Part shown: piece after piece, positions 21,253-32,792 of the stretch
Layout of the letters: every line of letters begins with the position of its first letter
How positions within the stretch are numbered: the first letter of the stretch is position 1
Source: Solanum dulcamara
Lineage: Eukaryota; Streptophyta; Magnoliopsida; Solanales; Solanaceae
Direction of reading: 5' to 3'
Length of the DNA: 64,000 nt
Assembly (NCBI RefSeq): GCF_947179165.1
Contig: NC_077240.1
Location: 59,927,501-59,991,500, forward strand
Position numbers and translations under genes: made by a program
Notes under the pieces: generated by a model
What the model was told of the DNA's origin: nothing
The model's input: the letters and a program-made list of their open reading frames with translations, nothing else
The model's database searches: none

Positions 21253-23532
21253 TGTCATACCCCGAATATTTTTTAAGCTAAGACCTGAGCCATTTTTCTT
21301 ATGCGTATAAGTCCAATCCCGATGAATCCTAATTATATATATATTTTAGGATCAATTCCTAAATATTTGAAGTGTATTAGAGGTGAATTAGGGTCATGAG
21401 GAACCTCTAGTACTAAGTCAAGTTCAAAAATTCTTTACCGATTGAGTTTCGTATAAGATCATATAAGGGTCAACTTCAAACATCTATACTTTCAAAGTAT
21501 TAAGAGTTAGGTATCCCATGACTAATCAAATTAAAAGTATTTGAGTCCTCTTTCCAATACCACTAAGTTTGACTCATTCTGAGTTAGGAGTAAAATGTCA
21601 TGACCATTTTATTGGAGACTATTGCTGCAGGGTTTGTGGCCTGGCGCGTGCGCCACCAGTGCGCCTGAAATTGACTGCAGCAGTTTGGAGCTTGGGGTGG
21701 CGCATCACTAGTGCACCCAAAACAAGCCGCAGTAGTTTGGGGCCTGGGGCGGCTCGTCAGCAGTGCGCCTGACCCCGTTTTTAGATTTTTTTTGATGAAG
21801 GGCATTTCAAACTTTTTCAACCTTTTCCAAACTTAACCCAAGATATTTTGGGACTAAAATTCACCCCTTATCAATACATTAAGGGTATTTTCTCTCATTT
21901 AACACTTAGAACGTTGAGAGAAGAGAATTGGAGAGAAGAAAGAAAGCTAGGGTTTAAGGTTTTCAAGCCATTCCTTCAAAGTCTCGATTGTTCCTTCGAT
22001 TTCTAGGTATGTAAGGATAATTAAAACATGGAATAAGTTCTTTCATTTTTCCCCTGCATGTGATTGATCGGATAGTGAATGATTTGAGTCCCATATGATT
22101 GTGTTTTATTGAGAATTTCCCTAAGCCCTAATATATTATTTACATAATATTGAATAATCGACGATTTCTATACATTTATTCTTGAACAAATGATGTACAT
22201 CCTTTATCTCATAAACCCTACTTATATTTTGACTATAATTAATGTCTATAGCTAATGATTGAGTGTAGAGCCATGAATTGTGAATGCTTGAATGTGAATG
22301 AGATAGAAACATGATGATAGTCTTAATGAAACTTAAAGGCCCTTTGTGTTTTTACAAGTTGAATTCCAAATGATGGAATAGAATTAAATGTTGCCATAGG
22401 TGCATATTTAAACCACTCTTGAACAATATGATTGGGAATGATTAGATAGATTGATCGGTTGAAAGGTTTGATTGTGATGGAATTGATAAGAATCATTACA
22501 AGACTTGTTGATTAGTTAGATTGAATTTGACTATATTATGAGCACTGAATCTTGGAAGGAGTATCGAGCACCGAATTGGATAAAAGTAATTAACAACTCG
22601 AACAAAATAACTATGTAGCCAAACATAGGAGAGGATTGAACCGTTAAGTAGAATGTTCCCCTATTTTATTTTCCTGGCATGATATAAATTGATTGATTGT
22701 GGATCTATGATTGGTCGATTAATTATTTATCCTGGAAAAGTATTGCATAGTTGTGGCAATAACAATGAGCTTGTTGTACGATCACTAGCTCATAAGTGAT
22801 TATTGTTGGATAAGAAAAACTCTCGGATAGGTCTTAATAGTACTCTAGTGATTGGATTGGATTGCTTATGATTGGTCTAGTCTAAACCTTATTCTTACTT
22901 TAGACTTATGACATCATGATTGAGTTCCTCATCTTTTTGATTTGAGATATCTAAACAGATATGATTCTACCTTGATGCATGTTTCATTCTACCATATTAC
23001 ATACTCATACATTCCATGTATTGATGTCCATTTAGACCTGCATTGTTTTATGATGCAGAGATAGGTTCTAAAGATCATTAAAAAGTACACCGTTAAGGAT
23101 CTGTTCACATTCAGCTAATTGGTGAGTCCTCCTAGGCATTCGGAGGATACCATTTATGTTATTCTTGCTTTGAATTTAGTCTTTTCATTTTGATTTGAAG
23201 TATCCATAAACCTTTTATTGGCATCACTTAGACAGTAATGATAGAGGCTTCATAAACTAGATAAAGATGGGTTGAATGAGTATTTCTATTCTTTGAATTG
23301 TTCTTATCAGACTATTCTCATGACATAGATTAGAGTTGGATTTGTTAGCCTATGGACTTTATTCCTTGAGTTAGATTGTTGATTAGATTTGTCCACTTAT
23401 TTATCCTTTTATTTTATATCTTCCGCTGATTGAATGAATGAACGGATGTGTGATCAGGCTAAGTGGTTTGCTTGAGAGCCAGTGATGGTTTCTGAGTGCC
23501 GGCCACGTCTAGCATACTCTTCTAGGGCGTGA
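21253..23532 (+). mobile_element. 5' LTR of A
   Basis: It starts TGTCATACCCC and ends GGGCGTGA, with the terminal CA and the PBS lost. Inside are GC-rich U3 repeats (21630-21780), a CT/GA-rich leader, donor-like TAG|GTATGTAAGG (GT at 22007), hairpin TGCATT/GATGCA (23039-23057) and the exon-like cassette 23059-23121 followed by GTGAGT. It pairs with the 3' LTR 45471-47683 over its length with many scattered substitutions, so A is not a recent insertion. Confidence 0.9.
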
Positions 23533-23739
23533 ATATAAAGTTCAAGAGTTCAAGGGAGTCTACGAAGCCGTGTTTGGTATAGTCTTGCTTATGGGTGTAT
23601 TGTGAACCACACTTATAATTAGGAGGCTATAGTATATTAGGAATTGTTTCACTTCTATCAAATTTTGAGTTCGTGCGATAGAGTTTAACTCTATGTAAGT
23701 TCACTTCTAATTCCTACGTTCATATTTTGACTTCAGATC
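23533..23739 (+). other. Leader of A, PBS deleted
   Basis: The order GTTCAAGAG, GGGAGTCTA, GAAGCCGTG, CTTATAATTAGGAGG matches the D leader (60746 onward), but the roughly 20 bp that should hold TGGTATCAGAGC are replaced by ATATAAA. An acceptor-like TTTTGACTTCAG (CAG at 23734-23736) lies just before the gag ATG. Confidence 0.75.
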
Positions 23740-24880
23740 ATGCCTCCGAGAAGAGCTGCCGGACAAGCTAGGCGCAGAGGACACCCATCTAGGGAAAATC
23801 TTAACTAACTTGAACAGTAAGTTCTTGAGTGGAAAGAGGACCCAGCTGTGCCTGCAGAGCATCCACCACAGGCTGACATCTCAAATACGGAGCTTCGTTG
23901 GGCCATTCAAACTTTGGCTCAGGCAGTGACAATACTAGTGGTCCAACAGAGAGTATATAGACAGGATGCTCCAGACACATCCAGGATCCATGAGTTCTTA
24001 AGGATGAACTTGCCTAAGTTCACGAGGTCGAGACCTAATAAATATCCATAGAACTATATAGATGAGATTCAGAAAGTGTTCTAGGTTACACATGTGAGTG
24101 ATACTGAGCATGTTGAATTGGCTGCTTACCAACTCAAGGGTGTTGCCAGATTGTGGTTTGAATAGTATAGGAAGGCTAGAGGAGAGGGTGCATCAGTTCT
24201 AAGTTAGGCAATTTTTGAAGCTGCTTTCTTAGGACGCTTCTTCCTAAGAGAGTTGAGAGAGGCAAAGGTAATAGAATTTTGAATTTAAAACAACGCTCTA
24301 TGAATGTGCAGGAGTACAGTCTCAAGTTCACACAACTGTCCCGCTATACTCCAAAGATGGTTGCTGATATGAGGAGTAGGATGAGTTTGTATGTGACTTG
24401 ACTGGGTCATTTGACAAAGAAAGATGGAAGGGGAGCAAAGATGGTTGAAGAAATGGATATTGGTAGGTTGATGACTTATGTGCAGCAGACAGAGGAGGAG
24501 AAGCTGCAGGATAGGGAGGAGTTCAGGAGAAAGAGGGCTAAGACATCCAACTATGAGGTTGGTAAGAGAGAAAATGGAAATGGAAGCCATTTTTAGATAG
24601 GGCCATTCGGGCCATCTCCATCATCAGCTAGTGCGCCTGCACCCAGGATCAGAAATGAATAGAGGTACCAAAAATTTAGGGGCCAGGGTTCTCAGTCACT
24701 AGCTTGTATGGCTCAAGGTTCTAGAGGTAAGCTACCATTTGGAAAGTGTGGAAAACTTCACTTGAGAGAATGTCGTGAGGGATATAATGGGTGCTATAAG
24801 TGTGGCCAAGTGGGTCACTTTCAAAGAGACTGTCCGAGGTGGGCCAGCAAAGCCCAATCTTCTTCTCCAACGCCATGAGT
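23740..24880 (+). pseudogene. Gag of A (decayed, zinc knuckle intact)
   Basis: Capsid/nucleocapsid precursor. The start ATG at 23740 (MPPRRAAGQ) equals the start of D gag. The body has the RIHEFLRMNLPKFTRS and AAYQLKGVARLWFE capsid motifs of chromovirus Gag, then a Lys/Glu-rich region. A complete CCHC knuckle (CYKCGQVGHFQRDC, codons at 24792-24833) binds element RNA in active relatives. Stops and frameshifts break it in several places (for example around 23805, 24050 and 24270-24410), so no full Gag is made. Unlike D, both knuckle cysteines survive. Confidence 0.9.
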
Positions 24881-24954
24881 TTGAGGAAATTAGAGGGGTG
24901 CTACTTCTGGTACGAGCAGGGGTATGAATCATTTGTATTCTATGGGTAGTCTCC

Positions 24955-25306
24955 AAGATCAGGAAAACTACCCAAATATTGTTATGGGTATTATTCGAGT
25001 CTTTTATTACGACTGTTATGTTTTGATGGATCCGGGTGCCACTTTTTTCATTTGTAACTCCTTATGTGTCTAGTAGATTTGATAAAATCCCTGAGTGTCT
25101 TCTTGAGTCTTTTAGTGTGTATACGCTTATTGGTGAGTCTATCTTAGCTGAGAGGGTCTATAGAGATTGTACTGTGTCATTCTATCACAGGAATACTCAT
25201 TCATATCATCACCATTGACCAAGCTGACCCAAAAAAAGGCTAAGTTCCAATGGTCCAATGCTTGTGAGAAGAGTTTCTAGAGATTGAAGACCAAGTTGAC
25301 CACTTC
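24955..25306 (+). pseudogene. A pol: protease start fused by deletion to the RT tail
   Basis: The protease active-site segment ([10 protein letters not shown], near 25015-25045) is followed, after a one-base shift, by the protease body up to YHRNT. It then jumps within a codon or two to the HSYHHHPLTKLTQKKAKF region that in D lies about 1.13 kb further on (compare 62420 with 63556). So the rest of protease and the whole RT catalytic core are deleted. The breakpoint shares CT in both parents. The frame ends at TTSP, where B is inserted, and resumes VLTLPDG at 43350. Confidence 0.88.
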
Positions 25307-25311
25307 TCCTG

Positions 25312-27060
25312 TGTAACGACCTATCCCTATCATTAGAAATAGGCCAATGGGAGGATTTTGGGCTAGAAAACTTAGGGTAGTAATTGTGGAAAAATTTATC
25401 CTAAGCCATACTTGGATGAATTCTAAGTCAAGTGAAGTCTAGGGTGACCATGTGGATGGTGGGAGAGACAATATCTAATTTAAAGGATAATCTAATAGAA
25501 AATACGATAGGAAATATTTACAGCTTCGCAGAATCGCATTCGGGCGAGTAAAACTCCCAGAATCGGATTTGGCGAAAGGGTATATTTTAATACATCTTGG
25601 GAATGGGGTGTATTGTAAAATAGGGGCTTGGATCTTAAAATCCAAGCTCATTGTTTCAGCATATCCCTCTAGAGCAGGATGGGTCTCGCCATAGTGGGGC
25701 AGACGCAACTTAAGCCGGGAAAAACTCCAAAAATGGTCTTTTCTGCAAAAATAGTTTCTATAATGACAGAAGCTGACCTACGATGATTTTTATCAATTTC
25801 CCATGGATTTCCATACTTAAGGTAAGGATTTTACTCTCTAAATTTATCCTTTGATTCCTAGAACCTAGAAGTTATGGTTGGTAATCATTAGAGGAGGGTT
25901 TGAATTGAAAACAAATGGTGGAAAATAGACCTAATGTGGGGTTAGGATCATGGGTTTGGCCTAGGGTGTGAATTGTATTATATTTCATGATATTTAGGCC
26001 ATTGTGCTTATCCTTTATATGTATTTACTATTTTCTAGACCAAGAACGAGAAGAACGAACCCGAAAAGGGAAGGCTCTTACATTTTAAGGTTGTTGAATC
26101 TTGAATTTGAGGTAGGTGATAGTCTAGTTTCCCTTATGTGTTTCATATATTTGTTAAGTTACTTCATGATATGCATGTGTATATATGAATAGGGAAACAT
26201 GCTATATTATGTGTGAAAAGATCATTTGCTGGTCTATTTTTGTGATGAACCTGTTCTTGGTGATATAAATACTATAAATACTGAATGTTTTTGTGATTGT
26301 GTATGCTTGGATCAGTTGTCACATTTCGATACATATTCTGATCGGGTGTCACTTTCGATATATATTTGGATCGAATGTCATGTTCCGATACAAAGTTGAT
26401 TATTTGTAGGCCCTTGAGAGGACCCTTGTGTGAATTTATAACATGTGGAAGATATTGTGTTATGATATTGCTGAATATAGCTGAACTTGAGATTAGTTGA
26501 CTTATTCTGTATATATATATGACTATTTTGTTGAATTTACTTGTCTATGATCCACTTACTGGCTAACCAAGTGATCCTACTAATACACCATTGTTTGTGT
26601 ACTGATACTACTCTTCCCCACTTTTTGAGTATAGGACATATTCAGCCGACTGCAGAGAGACCTCAGTTAGAAGCGTGAACTTGTTCGAGTTCAAGGGTGA
26701 GCTATTTGTTTTAAGCTTCCATGGACTCTTCTATGTTCTAGTCGCTTTTTCAAGACTCAGATTTTCAAACACTATTCTAGTTTTATGACTACCTTTTTGG
26801 GAGTGCTTCCCTTTTCTTATTTGGATACTTTTTTAGAGTTTTGGTACGAATGACTTTCAGTTTCTAGGATGTTTCCACATTTTTTTGTTATTAAAATTGT
26901 TGGTTGAGTTTATGGGAACTCAGTATTATTTCTGGTTTTATTACTGCTTCCGTAAGTGTTTGATTGTTATCTCTTAAGTTTTATATGTTGGGCTCTAAAA
27001 ATGGCTCTCCCACTGGAGAGTTATAGTGGGTGCCAGTCATGGTGGGTCGAGGTCGTGAAA
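25312..27060 (+). mobile_element. 5' LTR of B
   Basis: It begins TGTAACGACCTATCCC and ends GGTCGTGAAA (the terminal CA is mutated). The length is 1749 bp versus 1875 bp for the 3' copy. Most of the difference is a 30-bp minisatellite with three units here (26310-26395) and about six there. Donor-like AAG|GTAAGG (GT at 25822), the ATACAC/GTGTAC hairpin near 26583-26600 and the exon-like segment 26634-26696 are present. Confidence 0.92.
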
Positions 27061-27064
27061 ATAT

Positions 27065-27076
27065 TGGTATCAGAGC
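27065..27076 (+). other. tRNA-iMet primer binding site of B
   Basis: TGGTATCAGAGC, four bases after the LTR end, complementary to the 3' end of plant initiator methionine tRNA. Minus-strand DNA synthesis would start here. The site is intact. Confidence 0.93.
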
Positions 27077-27277
27077 CTAGGTTTGTTGACCTCGTAGTCC
27101 AAAATGAGTCTAGTAGAGTCTTACGAAGCTGTATGGAGACGTCTATACTTTTTTTTGAGAGGCTATAAGATTTTAGGACAAGTTTAATTATTTCTTTTCT
27201 TCGTGCTATAACTTGATTTCAATTGGTATCTGGCAATCCAAATTGGTATCTAACCTCTTTTAATCTCTTGTCCACAG

Positions 27278-28346
27278 ATGGTCAACACTTGCTATAACAG
27301 TGTAAGAACCATAGCTCCAGTGGATCTAGAAGAAGAGCTAGTCATTCGAAGGTGTGACAGAGGGAGAGGTAGGAGGCGGAGGCGAGAAAGGGGTAGAGGG
27401 AGAGCAGCACCTGCCAGAGTGAAAGTCCTTATTGAGGAAGTGTTAGTAGATGAGGCCCCTCCTGCTCCCCAGAATGAGTTAGAGGAGAGGAAAGAGTTGG
27501 AGAAGAAGAAGAGCATTCTGAACATGGGGACACCCAGACTGGGGCTACTGGTATTCCCCCTCTGGACCCCATATTAGCTCAATAGATTATGACATTCTTG
27601 AGTGGGTTGGCCGGCACTAGAGCCATTCCCACCATGCCTGCAACACCAGCTCTTGTTACTTGTCCATTTGTTGCTGCAACTCCGCTAATAGGTGAAGTTC
27701 TAGGCATCGATGCCTTCTTCAGACCATTCATGGGTCCAGTAACAACTGGTATTGAGCATCACATCCTCACCAATTTCCTCAAACTCAAATTCCAGTCTTT
27801 CATAGTACTAAAAATGAAGATGCTTATGATTTTATTCTTGATTGTTATGAGAGGTTGCACAAGCTGGGTATAGTGCATCAACATAGAGTGGAATTTGTGG
27901 AATTTTAGTTGTAGGGTGAGGCCAAATAGTGGTGGAGGGCTTATGTGGATTATCGTTCACCTTTGTTTCCCCCACTCACTTAGATTTAGTTCCTTGCTTT
28001 GTTCTTAGAAAAGTATGTGCCCCATACTTTGAGGAATAGAAAGAAGGATGAGTTTATGTTCCTTGAGAAGAGAGGGTTATTAGTGGCTTCCTATGAGGCC
28101 AAGTTTCATTCATTTTCCAGGTATGCTACTCAGGTGGTCACTACAGAAGAGGAGAGGATCAGGTTGTTCGTGAAGGGGTTGCACCTCGAGTTACAGGTAC
28201 TTTCTATCCATATGACTTCATCTAGCAGGAGTTTCAATGAAGTCACAGATGTTTTTAAGAAGGTTGAAGGTGTGAGGAAAGATGGGCAAGCCAAAACTTT
28301 AGCTAAGAAGCCCAAGCATACTGGTAACTTCCAGGGTCCTATTCAA
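27278..28346 (+). pseudogene. Gag of B, C-terminally truncated and frameshifted
   Basis: ATG at 27278 directly follows an acceptor-like CTTGTCCACAG. The N-terminus has an RGRGRRRRRERGRGRA basic run and acidic stretches. The capsid motif DAFFRPFMGPVTTGIEHHILTNF appears after a frame change near 27580. The main capsid body IVHQHRVEF...FLEKYVPHTLRNRKKDEFMFLE...TTEEERIRLFVKGL runs to GQAKTLAKKPKHTGNFQG. There are stops within (near 27910 and 27930). The zinc knuckle and protease that should follow are absent: the next residues are the PR-RT linker. Gag would package RNA in an active relative. Confidence 0.88.
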
Positions 28347-29135
28347 GAGGGTTGTTTGGCTTATTTGTCCCATATATAGAATGTGGATGTAGAGTCTCCT
28401 TATATTGAGTCTATTCCAGTGGTGTGTGAATTTACAGAAGTATTCCCTTCATACTTTCTTGATGTGCCTCCTGATCGAGATATAGATTTCTGCATTAACC
28501 TAGAGTTGGGTACTCATCTAATTTCCATTCCTCCTTAACGTATGGCTCTGGCAGAGTTGAGAGAGCTTAAGGCTCAGATTTAGGAGCTTCTTGACAAAGG
28601 TTAACCAATGCACCTACAGACTTCATGATCTTTATGAATGAGGTGTTCATGTTGATAGTGCTTATAGACGATATATTGGTATATTCAAAGAGTGAACAGG
28701 AACATGGAGATCATCTTCGAATTGTTTTAGGTATTTTGGAAAGACAAAAGTTGTATGCAAAATTGTCTAAGTGTGAATTTTGGCTGCCTTCAGTTGCAAT
28801 TTTAGGCAATGTTATTTCCAAAGAAGGAGTAATGATAAACCCACAAAAGTTTGAGGTAGTTAATAACTAGTCTAGGCAAAGTTCTATGACCGAGGTTAGA
28901 GGTTTTATGGGACTGGCTGGTTATTATCGTCGGTTTGTGAAACACTTTGCTTATATTGCTACTCACTCGACCAGGCTAACTAAAAAAGAGGTAATATTTG
29001 AGTGGACTGACACGTTTGAAGAGAGCTTCCGAAAGCTTAAGACACTTCTGACCACAACACCAATTCTAACCCTACCGATCGAAGGTAAAGACTTTATTGT
29101 TTATTATGATGCTTTGTATTCTGATTTGGGGGATT
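28347..29135 (+). pseudogene. B pol: PR-RT linker joined to the RT palm end
   Basis: The linker ESIPVVCEFTEVFPSY...DVPPDRDIDF leads to ELLDKG. It then passes at once to NAPTDFMIFMNEV and the catalytic [11 protein letters not shown], so the RT fingers and first palm part are missing (breakpoint about 28604, GGTT shared). The thumb (KCEFWLPS), GLAGYYRRFVKHF and the RNase H start TLPIEGKDFIVYYD follow. C interrupts the frame at 29141. The polymerase is inactive because the first catalytic aspartate region is gone. Confidence 0.88.
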
Positions 29136-29140
29136 TTAAT

Positions 29141-32100
29141 TATCACGACCCAACTTCGTAGGCCGTGACTAGTGCCCGAACTGGACGTTTGTGTACACAC
29201 CGGTTATCTATAATCAATATGCAACTAAACATGATATGGGACTTAAGGAAACATGATGTCATCTCAAAACTGTCTCATATTTATGTAATAATGCAACCTG
29301 TCTCTTGAGGAGTTACAATCAATTGAAATATCATAATACATGAGCCGAAAAGGCTGTTACAACATATCGGAACATCCCCAAAAATATAGGCAAGCCGACA
29401 AGGCTGCCACTATAAAAGAGAATATCCCTAAAACATAAGTCATGCTAACATAGCTGAACAATGTCTATATACAACCCACATATATGTCTATAGACTTCTA
29501 AGAGTATTAAAAGTAGAAAATGATGGGACAGGGCCCCGCCGTACCCCTAGATAAAAAAATATATACATCAAAGGATCTATACCAAAATTCTAGGCTCCCG
29601 GACAATGGAGCACTCCAAAATAGCCAAGTGGAAATTCTAAATTGGTGGAGTCCCCTAAACGAGTATCTGTACCTGCAGATATGAAACGAAGCCCCCTTCC
29701 CTTGAAGAGAGGGGGTCAGTACGATGTATGTACTGAGTATATAAAGCATAAAATACCATAAATAATATCATATCTGAAATAGACATTCAGGAGACAAGTA
29801 TGATAATTAAGAAATCACTGTACCTGTATTTTATAAATGAGTCATACATATCATTGTCATATGCCGTACCCGACCCATTATGAGACTAAGTGAATAAATT
29901 CGTGTACATGTATACCATACCTGGCTCGTCATGGGACTCAGTTCCATAATCATATCATCATATCATCGTATTATTATATCATCATATACCGTACCCGACC
30001 CTCTAGTAAAGGACTTAGTAAATAATGTAGTGATACTGTGCATGATAACATACTCGGCCTGAGACTCGGTGAAAGAGGTAATAACAGTATGCACGAGTAG
30101 AATATCACGAGCAACCATATACAATTAGATCATCTTCTGAGACTTAATAGAATAATCAAAATAAACCATCATTTGAAAATCAAGACAACAATCATCTCAA
30201 GTACCTTTTGAATGTCACTATGGATCATATGAAATGGAGCCTCAGGAACCATAAACGTGTATCAAGATAATGCGAAACAACTTATGGAGTCAGAGACATT
30301 TGTCATCATAGAGTCTTTAGGAATAGGATCTTATATATCCAACTACTATTCAACATATAGAAGGCTCGAGGGGAATATCTCAACTACTTTAAGAGTTTTA
30401 ACATCTAGAAGTGAATAAGGATCATTATTCATGTTCAGAACTTATGAATGGAATTACCCCAAAGCTCATATTATCTATTACTTACATCGAAGACATGCCA
30501 AAAGAAAGAAGGGATACGCTTTACATACTTTTAGCTTTTATTTGCACACAATACGTATATGCTGCCCAATAGCGTTTCAACCTATATTAAGATGTTAAGC
30601 ACTACAGTTAAGCTATGGAAAGGCATAAACCGTAATTTATCATTAGTAGGTTACTTCTAGAAAATTGGACATCACCTCCCCTACGTCGCTCACTTTCCTT
30701 AAGCCCAAACCAGCCATACAACCACCAAGCAACATCAAGAATCACACGTTCAAATGCTATGTTAAGACTAGCCAAGGCAAGAGTCAAAAATACTCTGAAC
30801 AACCCACATAACATTTGACTTTCGTTAATTATCAACATGATGACTACGATGCTATCGAATTAGTCCTAATAGGTTGAAGCCACCACACTCTACCAAAATA
30901 ATTTACAAAATCCCAACAATTATAATCATTCAAATGCATAATCATGACTACACTTAATAAGAGATTCAACACAAGCAGCCACACGTTACAACCATCCCTT
31001 AAATCAATTACAACTCACACTTTACATACCAAATTCTTTCATTTTTATTATATAATGAGCCACCATAACAACCACAATGTTAATCGAAATTAATACACCA
31101 ATTTATGATTAGAACAGCTCCAACACGGCCCAAACAGAGATTTAACATTAATATATATAATCCCTTCACTTTTAACACATAATCCATAACAATAATAGCA
31201 AAAACAACAATCAACCCATTCTAATTCAAGCAACTCCAATTCAGTCTATTTCAACACCAACACTAATCATGGAGTTTTCTTACTTTCAATTCTATTTAAT
31301 ACAAGTTAAACTCTTCATTATAACATCATTTCTAGATTAAGGCAGCCCACATTCATAACATCCAACAATAATCCAAATCCACATACAACTACTATATGTG
31401 CAAGTTATCTTTAATGATCCATAATCTTAACATTTTCATTAAAAAAACCCTACAACAGCCCAACCAACATACAACACAACATATAATATTAACTATCATT
31501 AATCTTCCAAGCTCAAGAAGAAGAAGAACAACATATCAAAATAGCCCCTAACTAACAACATAAAGATGCTCAAAAACTTTGCGAATACTTATGAACACAC
31601 CAAGGAAGCCATATACAATTTTTACACCTTATTTCGTACTATCATTTCGTTTAATTTTGTGAGACATAACAATAACCACAAGACAACTATATCACCTATT
31701 CATATGCAAGTAAACTACATTATTATTGCTATAATCCTTACAACAGCCCACAAAAAAATTTAACTTCAACTTTAACCATTAAATACCTTCATTCTCATCA
31801 TAAAATCCATGATAATAATAATCAAAATACAAAGCAAAATCAGATCACCATTTTTACTTTAAACAGCCCCTACGACTTCAAAAATATTTTAGCATCAACA
31901 CACATGATTTCATACATCCAATTCACGTTTATACACTCACAACACGTCCAAAATCCTCCTAAAATGTATAGAAAATAATCAACTCTTACCTCAACATCTT
32001 GACTCCTTAATTTGCTAAAATTTGTGAATTGACAAAATAAATATTTTTGGTTGCTCCAATGTCTTCTTTACGTCACTGTAGACCTTCCAATTAGTTAGAA

Positions 32101-32792
32101 TACTTGAAGAAAACTTATTTTGATCACCAAGCTTGGAGCTCTCTATGGTCAGCCATGGCCGTGAGCTTTCAAGAGCATCTATGTCATATTTGTGGTTTCT
32201 CCTTCAATTGAAACATAATGGTGAATATGTAGAATACTTTAGGGATTTAATGGTGTAAGGAAATTAGAAGAGCTTTCCATGCTTGGTGGAGCCGCCATGG
32301 TTGGCTGTGGTTCTCTCTCTCGTTACCTCTCTCTATCTATATTTGATGAAGATGAGAGCTTCTCTCTTCTTGAAGAACCTTCTGTAGTTGAGAGTGTATT
32401 GTGCTGATTATTTGGTCAACAAAGTGGCTATATATGCTTCCCAAGATATCTACTTGTCCCCTACTAAAGCATGGGCCAATCAGAATTGGCCATGTGGCAG
32501 TGGAGGCCACGTTTTAACCCACTATTAGCTTAATTCATCTTAATTAATCCCAAATCTCCACTTAATAATCCAATCATAGTTAATTAATCTCTAATATAAA
32601 CTAATATTTCTACACCAATTGAAATTTACAAACAAGTCAAGCCATTTTAAAATTTAAAATTAAAAGTCCTTGAATTTGTGTCCATTAGCTCACGATTAGT
32701 CCAATGTGCAAAAATACAGAATATGACACAGCCTTTAATTTGAGTCAACTTGCTTGTGAATAATTTGATGTATAAATATATGGGGTATAACA
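29141..32792 (-). mobile_element. C 3' LTR (long form, 3652 bp)
   Basis: On the minus strand it runs from TGTTATACCCC (32792) to GGGTCGTGATA (29141, terminal TG mutated to TA on plus). It contains a TATA-like GCATATATAG near 32430-32440 (minus), a CT-rich leader, donor-like GAG|GTAAGAG near 31990, hairpin CAGTAC/GTACTG at 29717-29735 and a C5/G5 hairpin at 29692-29715. The region 31224-32612 is missing from the other LTR. Confidence 0.92.

Noticed and set aside
21569..21820. Small genes in GC-rich DNA (67 and 78 codons on both strands)
   Set aside because: These are the U3 GC-rich repeats of the A LTR. GC-rich stretches keep both strands open by chance.
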